DNA from: Pseudomonas fluorescens
Lineage (GTDB): Bacteria > Pseudomonadota > Gammaproteobacteria > Pseudomonadales > Pseudomonadaceae
DNA: 57,013 nucleotides
Direction: 5' to 3'
Assembly: GCF_002837185.1 (NCBI RefSeq)
Contig: NZ_KZ478020.1
Location: forward strand, 1-57,013
Shown here: positions 52,301-57,013 of the stretch, piece by piece
Position numbering within the stretch: the stretch's first letter is position 1
How the letters are laid out: each line of letters starts with the position of its first letter
The notes under the pieces: generated by a model
Told to the model about the DNA's origin: nothing
What the model saw: only the letters and a program-made list of their open reading frames with translations
Databases searched by the model: none
Translations under genes and position numbers: made by a program

Positions 52301-52387
52301 GGAAAAGCTCCTGGAGAGACAAAGCAGCTGGGGTATCTGCCAGAAGCTTAGAAGGGAAAAGAGGTGTCTGGTTCCCGACGAGCGAAA

Positions 52388-52425
52388 ACAAAAAAGCCCC
52401 GAAAACGCTGAAACGTTTCGGGGCT
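52388..52425 (-). terminator. Terminator downstream of fbp
   Basis: On the − strand AGCCCCGAAA/TTTCGGGGCT form a 10-bp stem around an 11-nt loop, followed by TTTTTT (A-run at 52389–52394 on +). It would end the fbp transcript after it has passed the repeat pair at 52430–52527. Confidence 0.85.
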
Positions 52426-52429
52426 CAGG

Positions 52430-52527
52430 GTAGGAGTGATCTTGCTCGCGAAGAACGTTAATGATGACGCGGGCTGTCTGGATGTCCGCGTTGTCTGTCA
52501 GCTTTTCGCGAGCAAGCTCGCTCCTAC
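52430..52527. repeat. Inverted pair of GTAGGAGCGAGC-type repeats after fbp
   Basis: Left copy GTAGGAGTGATCTTGCTCGC and right copy TTTCGCGAGCAAGCTCGCTC are inverted around a roughly 50-bp spacer. The right copy overlaps the last codon positions of fbp: the fbp stop TAG is the TAG of GTAGGAG in the repeat. Confidence 0.85.
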
Positions 52528-53531
52528 TTGTGATAAGCCGTCACACGCTCGACTTCTTCCTTCGAACCCAGGAACACCGCCACCCGCTGGTGCAGCCCTT
52601 CGGGCTGGATATCGAGGATGCGCTGGTGGCCGTCAGTGGACGCACCGCCCGCCTGCTCAACCAGGAACGACATCGGGTTGGCTTCGTACATCAGGCGCAG
52701 CTTGCCCGGCTTGGACGGCTCGCGGCTGTCACGTGGGTACATGAACAGGCCGCCACGCGTCAGGATGCGGTGCACGTCGGCCACCATGGCCGCGACCCAG
52801 CGCATGTTGAAGTTTTTCTTCAACGGGCCTTCTTCGCCTTCCATCAATTCGTTGACATAGCGTTTCACCGGTTCTTCCCAGTGACGCTGGTTGGACATGT
52901 TGATCGCGAATTCCTGGGTGGAGGCAGGAATCGAGATGTCTTCGTGGGTGAGTACGAAGCTGCCCATTTCGCGGTCCAGGGTGAAGCCCTTGACGCCATC
53001 GCCCAGGGTCAGGACCAGCATGGTCTGTGGGCCGTAGATCGCATAACCGGCGGCGACCTGCTCGGTGCCGGGCTGCAGGAAGGCCTTTTCGTTCAGGGCT
53101 TCGTTCTGGCTCAGGTATTCGTTCGGGCAACGCAGTACCGAGAAGATGGTGCCGACCGGTGCGTTGATGTCGATGTTGGACGAGCCGTCCAGTGGGTCGA
53201 ATACCAGCAGGTACGCGCCTTTCGGGTATTTACCCGGGATCTGATAGGCATTGTCCATTTCTTCGGACGCCATGCCGGCCAGGTGACCGCCCCATTCGTT
53301 GGCTTCGAGCAGGATTTCGTTGGAGATGACGTCGAGCTTCTTCTGCACTTCGCCCTGCACGTTTTCAGTGCCCATGCTGCCCAGGACACCACCCAGTGCG
53401 CCTTTGGACACGGCGTGGCTGATTTCCTTACAGGCACGCGCCACCACTTCGATAAGGAAGCGCAGATCGGCAGGCGTGTTGTTGCTGCGGGTCTGCTCGA
53501 TCAAATAGCGACTCAAGGTAACGCGGGACAT
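52524..53531 (-). CDS. fbp: Class 1 fructose-1,6-bisphosphatase
   Basis: 335-aa gluconeogenic phosphatase that hydrolyses fructose-1,6-bisphosphate to fructose-6-phosphate. The metal-binding motif VFDPLDGSSNIDINAPVGTIF is near residues 109–129. GGLFMYPRD and KLRLMYEANPMSFLVEQAGG are the other class 1 signatures. ATG at 53531 with GGAG upstream. The stop codon lies within a repeat. In pseudomonads this enzyme is needed for growth on organic acids and amino acids such as histidine. Confidence 0.97.
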   Translation of the reverse strand: MSRVTLSRYLIEQTRSNNTPADLRFLIEVVARACKEISHAVSKGALGGVLGSMGTENVQGEVQKKLDVISNEILLEANEWGGHLAGMASEEMDNAYQIPGKYPKGAYLLVFDPLDGSSNIDINAPVGTIFSVLRCPNEYLSQNEALNEKAFLQPGTEQVAAGYAIYGPQTMLVLTLGDGVKGFTLDREMGSFVLTHEDISIPASTQEFAINMSNQRHWEEPVKRYVNELMEGEEGPLKKNFNMRWVAAMVADVHRILTRGGLFMYPRDSREPSKPGKLRLMYEANPMSFLVEQAGGASTDGHQRILDIQPEGLHQRVAVFLGSKEEVERVTAYHK

Positions 53532-53693
53532 GGAAGGCTCCGGAGAATGGGGGGGGCTTAAAACCCGCGCAGTTTAACGCGAGTCGGGGCGTATTTCCTC
53601 TAATCAGAGGATTTAACGCCAATAGAGTTCACGGCTTGGCGCAACGGCTATCTCCAATCACGCGACGTGTCACGCTGTATATACGCAGAACCG

Positions 53694-53786
53694 AATGTGG
53701 GAGGGGGCTTGCCCCCGATAGCGGTGTGCCAGTCGACACCTCTGTAAACTGACACTGCGCAATCGGGCGCAAGCCCCCTCCCACAT
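53694..53786. repeat. REPIN between glgP and fbp
   Basis: Two inverted REPs; the right copy has GGGCGCAAG instead of GGGGGCAAG, which breaks one pair of the palindrome. The spacer includes GTGCCAGTCGACACC and AACTGACACTGC, partly complementary. Confidence 0.87.
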
Positions 53787-53801
53787 GTTGTACTGCGGTG
53801 G

Positions 53802-56255
53802 TTAGTCGAGGGCTTTCCAGATTTCGGTGGCGTATTCGCGGATGGTACGGTCCGAGCTGAACCAGCCCATCCGCGCCGTGTTCAACACCGCCGAGCGCCA
53901 CCAGGCCTTGGAGTCGTGCCAATGCGCCTCGACCCGCGCCTGGGCGTCCCAGTAAGAGTCGAAGTCGGCACACACCAGGAAGCGGTCGTAGTCGATCAGC
54001 CCGTCGATCAAGCCCACATACCGACCCGGATCGTCTGGTGAGAACACCCCGCCACGGATTGCTTGCAGCACATCATTCAAGCGATGGGACGCCGCAATTT
54101 CCGGCCCGGCATTGAACTCACCGGCATGCTTGCGCGCTTCTACCTGCTGGGCACTGAGACCGAAGATAAACATGTGCTCGGCGCCCACGCGCTCGTGCAT
54201 CTCCACGTTGGCGCCGTCCATGGTGCCGATGGTCAGCGCGCCGTTGAGGCCGAACTTCATGTTACTGGTACCCGACGCCTCGAAACCGGCGGTGGAAATC
54301 TGCTCCGACAAATCCGCCGCCGGAATGATGCTTTCTGCCAGGCTGACGTTGTAGTTGGGCAGAAACACCACCTTGAGCAAGCCGCGCACGGTTGGGTCGT
54401 TGTTGACGGTGCGGGCGATGTCGTTGGTCAGCTTGATGATCAGCTTGGCCTGGTGATAACTCGCCGCCGCCTTGCCGGCAAAGATTTTCACCCGCGGCAC
54501 CCAATCGACTTCCGGCTCGGCGCGGATCGCCTGATACAGCGCCACGGTGTGTAGCAGATTGAGCAGCTGGCGCTTGTACTCGTGGATCCTTTTGACCTGC
54601 ACGTCGAACATCGCCGCCGGGTTCACCGAAATGCCCAGGCGCTCATGGATGATGTCGGCCAGCGCCCGCTTGCTGTGCAGACGTTGGTCGGCAAAGGCTT
54701 TGCGGAAGGTCTGTTTCTCGGCGAAGGTTTCCAGCTCGCCCAGGCGCGTTTCCATGGTGTCGAGAATGTCCGGGCCCAGCGCGCCTACCAACATATTGGT
54801 GAGCTGGGGGTTGGCCTGGTACAGCCAGCGACGGAAGGTGATGCCGTTGGTTTTGTTGTTGATGCGCTCCGGGTAGAGCTTATGCAGTTCGGAAAACACC
54901 GTGCTGCGCATCAGCTGGGTGTGCAGTCCGGACACGCCGTTGACGCTGTGGGAACCGAGGAATGCCAGGTTGCCCATGCGCACGCGACGGCCGTTGTCTT
55001 CTTCGATCAATGACACCGCGCGCAGCACGTCGAAGTCATGAACCCCCTTGGCGCGCAGCGAGTCGATGTGCTGGGCGTTGATCAGGTAGATAATCTGCAT
55101 GTGCCGGGGCAGCATGCGTTCCATCAAGCCGACAGGCCAGGTTTCCAACGCCTCGGGCAGCAAGGTGTGGTTGGTGTAGGAAAGCGTTTCGACGGTGACG
55201 TCCCACGCGGCCTCCCAGGGGATGTCGTGCAGGTCAACTAATTGGCGCATCAACTCGGCCACGGCGATGGACGGGTGGGTGTCGTTGAGCTGGATGGCGG
55301 CGTGTTCGCCCAGGCTCAGCACCGAGCCGTGCATGTTCTTGTGGCGGCGCAGCAAGTCTTGCAACGAGGCGGAAACGAAGAAGTATTCCTGGCGCAGGCG
55401 CAGTTCCTGCCCCGCTTCGGTGCTGTCGGCCGGGTAAAGCACGCGGGAGATGCTTTCGGCGCGGGCCACCTCGGCCACGGCGCCCAAGTGGTCACCGGCG
55501 TTGAAGCGCTCCAGGTGCAGGTCTTCCACCGCGCGGGCACGCCACAGGCGCAGCGTGTTGACGCTGGCGCCACGCCAGCCGACTACCGGGGTGTCATAGG
55601 CCACCGCGCGTACGGTTTCGCTGGGCGACCACACCTGAATCATCTTGCCGGACGCGTCCGCCAGGGTTTCCACGCTGCCGCCGAAACCGATCGGGTAGAT
55701 CACTTCGGCGCGCTCGAACTCCCACGGGTTGCCAAAATCCAGCCAGCGTTCGGTCTGCTCCTGCTGCCAGCCATCGACAATCGCCTGGCGGAACAAGCCG
55801 TGCTCGTAACGAATGCCATAACCGTGACCGGCAATGCCCAGGGTCGACATACTTTCCATGAAGCACGCCGCCAGGCGGCCCAGGCCACCGTTGCCAAGCG
55901 CCGCATCGGGTTCGAGCAGGCGGATGCGCTCAAGGTCGACGCCGAGCTCGGACAGGGCTTCGCGAGCGATCTCCAACACGCCAAGGTTGCTCAGGCTGTC
56001 GTAGAGCAAGCGGCCGATAAGAAATTCCAGTGAGAGGTAATAGACCCGCTTCTGGCCTTTGCGGTAGATGCGCCGCGTATGGTCCATCCAGTGATCGACC
56101 ATCTGGTCGCGCGCGGCCAGGGCAATGGCCTCGAACCAGTCATGGTCGAAGGCGTGGTCCGGGTCCTTACCCACCGCGTAGGTGAGTTTGGTCAAGACGG
56201 CATCGCGAAATGCGGCGACCTCTGCTTCTCGTGCAAGTGGTTCCTGAGACATCAA
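53802..56255 (-). CDS. glgP: Glycogen phosphorylase
   Basis: 817-aa GT35 alpha-glucan phosphorylase releasing glucose-1-phosphate from glycogen or maltodextrin. The PLP-binding region EASGTSNMKFGLNGALTIG places the Schiff-base Lys at about residue 667. GNGGLGRLAACFMES near the N-terminus and the QLNDTHPSIAVAELMR and KRIHEYKRQLLN motifs are standard. Length is typical of bacterial enzymes. No other glg gene is in the window, as in pseudomonads where glgP stands apart from the glg clusters. Divergent from the YkgJ-type gene. Confidence 0.96.
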   Translation of the reverse strand: MMSQEPLAREAEVAAFRDAVLTKLTYAVGKDPDHAFDHDWFEAIALAARDQMVDHWMDHTRRIYRKGQKRVYYLSLEFLIGRLLYDSLSNLGVLEIAREALSELGVDLERIRLLEPDAALGNGGLGRLAACFMESMSTLGIAGHGYGIRYEHGLFRQAIVDGWQQEQTERWLDFGNPWEFERAEVIYPIGFGGSVETLADASGKMIQVWSPSETVRAVAYDTPVVGWRGASVNTLRLWRARAVEDLHLERFNAGDHLGAVAEVARAESISRVLYPADSTEAGQELRLRQEYFFVSASLQDLLRRHKNMHGSVLSLGEHAAIQLNDTHPSIAVAELMRQLVDLHDIPWEAAWDVTVETLSYTNHTLLPEALETWPVGLMERMLPRHMQIIYLINAQHIDSLRAKGVHDFDVLRAVSLIEEDNGRRVRMGNLAFLGSHSVNGVSGLHTQLMRSTVFSELHKLYPERINNKTNGITFRRWLYQANPQLTNMLVGALGPDILDTMETRLGELETFAEKQTFRKAFADQRLHSKRALADIIHERLGISVNPAAMFDVQVKRIHEYKRQLLNLLHTVALYQAIRAEPEVDWVPRVKIFAGKAAASYHQAKLIIKLTNDIARTVNNDPTVRGLLKVVFLPNYNVSLAESIIPAADLSEQISTAGFEASGTSNMKFGLNGALTIGTMDGANVEMHERVGAEHMFIFGLSAQQVEARKHAGEFNAGPEIAASHRLNDVLQAIRGGVFSPDDPGRYVGLIDGLIDYDRFLVCADFDSYWDAQARVEAHWHDSKAWWRSAVLNTARMGWFSSDRTIREYATEIWKALD

Positions 56256-56480
56256 TTGCGACCTCGGGCGAGATAGAAGGAGTTGCTAGAGCCTAGACGG
56301 TCTGACAGACGGTAGACGCTCTGGTTCGTCAGTTTTTTAACTCATTCACGGTTGCGTGAATTTGATGCAGAGGTCGTGCCCGATCGCCGTTCGCGCAGAA
56401 ACCCTGAAAAGATTGTTCAAAAAACCACCAATCCCGGTATGATCGCGCGCCCGGATACAGCCCCACCTTTTGGAACCCCG
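56256..56480. other. Divergent intergenic region glgP / YkgJ-type gene
   Basis: 225 bp with no credible gene. It must hold the promoters of both flanking genes. I see only a short imperfect inverted repeat (GACGGTCTGACAGACGGTAGAC, about 56293–56314) and cannot place a promoter with confidence. Confidence 0.35.
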
Positions 56481-56915
56481 ATGAAGCCTCAACTGATCGC
56501 CGCCGCGGAACTCGACCGTCTCGAGACCTGGCAGAAATATTCCGCCCACATGTGCGGCGGCTGCGTGTCCAGCTGCTGCACGCTGCCGGTCGAAGTGAAG
56601 ATCAAGGACCTGATCCGCATCGGCATCGTCGATGAGTTCGAGCGCGGCGACCCACCGAAGAACATCGCCAAGCGTTTGCAGAAGGAAGGCATCGTCGAGC
56701 GCTACAACAACAAATCCGAGATTTTTACCCTGCAGCGCATGAGCAACAATGATTGCCTGTACCTGGATCGTAAGACGCGCTTCTGCACTATTTATGACAA
56801 GCGCCCGGATACCTGCCGCAATCACCCCAAGATCGGGCCAAGGCCGGGGTATTGCGCGTACAAGCCCAAGGAAGTGGTGCGCGAGACCCATTTCAAGACC
56901 CTCGATAAGTTCTGA
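56481..56915 (+). CDS. YkgJ/UPF0153-type cysteine-cluster protein
   Basis: 144-aa protein carrying a CxxCxxxCC motif near the N-terminus (CGGCVSSCC, about residues 24–32) with further conserved Cys in NDCLYLDRKTRFCTIYDKRPDTC and GYCAYKP. This spacing marks the YkgJ/FliB-like family, thought to bind zinc or an iron-sulfur cluster; function is unknown. Start is the ATG at 56481 (MKPQLIAAAELD); the frame is open further left without support. Cytoplasmic. Last complete gene in the window. Confidence 0.87.
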   Translation: MKPQLIAAAELDRLETWQKYSAHMCGGCVSSCCTLPVEVKIKDLIRIGIVDEFERGDPPKNIAKRLQKEGIVERYNNKSEIFTLQRMSNNDCLYLDRKTRFCTIYDKRPDTCRNHPKIGPRPGYCAYKPKEVVRETHFKTLDKF

Positions 56916-56943
56916 GCCGGGGTTTGTGGCGCTCTTGAGGGCC

Positions 56944-56957
56944 TCATCGGGGGCAAG
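56944..56957. repeat. REP truncated on its right side
   Basis: TCATCGGGGGCAAG matches the REP core but stops at the point where CCCCCTCCC should follow. The sequence then changes abruptly. Confidence 0.75.
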
Positions 56958-57013
56958 CTGAACTGGCCTAATGATTTTGGACACTTCAATCGGGCGCTAT
57001 GATAGCGCCCAAA
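56958..57013. mobile_element. Possible left end of an insertion sequence
   Basis: From the REP break onward the text reads CTGAACTGGCCTAATGATTT..., unlike any other intergenic sequence here. It contains an 8-bp perfect stem GGGCGCTA/TAGCGCCC with a 3-nt loop (56992–57010). REPs are known insertion targets, and TGAAC-type ends occur among IS3-family elements, but the window ends before any transposase or second end, so this is inference. Confidence 0.45.

Noticed and set aside
53675..53685. TGTATATACG upstream of the glgP–fbp REPIN as a HutC site
   Set aside because: One mismatch to the palindrome, no flanking symmetry, and it lies between fbp and the end of glgP, with no hut gene near.

Overview
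The window is a chromosomal segment of a GC-rich gammaproteobacterium, almost certainly a Pseudomonas of the fluorescens group. Three things point there: the gene order argS–SPOR–hslVU–DUF971–phaC1ZC2DFI–ubiEJB–hisIE–tatABC–rsmE–MCP–ABC–opgHG–hut–fbp, which I know from pseudomonad genomes; the class II (medium-chain-length) PHA synthases; and the many REP palindromes (core GGGGGCAAGCCCCC) in the intergenic gaps. I found no rRNA, tRNA, CRISPR array or prophage. Almost everything is ordinary core-genome coding sequence.

Layout. Positions 1–439 are a repeat-bearing gap. 440–5500: argS, a SPOR-domain membrane protein, the HslVU protease and a small DUF971 protein. 5748–12671: the PHA locus (phaC1, phaZ, phaC2, phaD on +; phaI, phaF and a small PHA-system protein on −, converging on a shared terminator). 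12816–18790: a tightly packed + strand run (ubiE, ubiJ, ubiB, hisI, hisE, tatABC, rsmE). 18975–22933: two tandem chemoreceptors with HBM-like sensor regions. 23060–26686 (−): a polar amino-acid ABC importer with two adjacent paralogous binding proteins. 26873–31187 (−): opgGH for osmoregulated periplasmic glucans. 31455–34987 (−): dtd, pip, an alpha/beta hydrolase and an orphan choline/betaine-type binding protein.

35219–51316 is a complete histidine utilisation (hut) locus. It holds hutG, hutI, an amino-acid permease, hutH, a divergent hutH paralogue, the quaternary-amine-type ABC system hutVWX, an NCS1-family permease (candidate urocanate carrier), hutU, hutD and the repressor hutC on −, with hutF divergent on +. 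With HutF and HutG both present, the route is the five-step one: histidine to urocanate, imidazolone propionate, formiminoglutamate, formylglutamate, then glutamate plus formate. In front of hutU I read a well-spaced sigma-54 −24/−12 element and a HutC-type palindrome; a second operator-like palindrome lies between hutC and hutF. 51446–56915 carries a lipocalin lipoprotein, a small lipoprotein, fbp, glgP and a CxxC-rich YkgJ-type protein.

The most unusual item is the hutH paralogue at 40416–41924. It keeps the ammonia-lyase fold signatures but has precisely lost the Ala-Ser-Gly tripeptide that forms the MIO electrophile, and also a catalytic tyrosine. Other notable points are a REP pair with a 16-bp internal insertion, REP pairs in opposite arrangements, self-complementary spacers in the REP pairs, and a REP cut off sharply near the right edge by what looks like the end of an insertion sequence.
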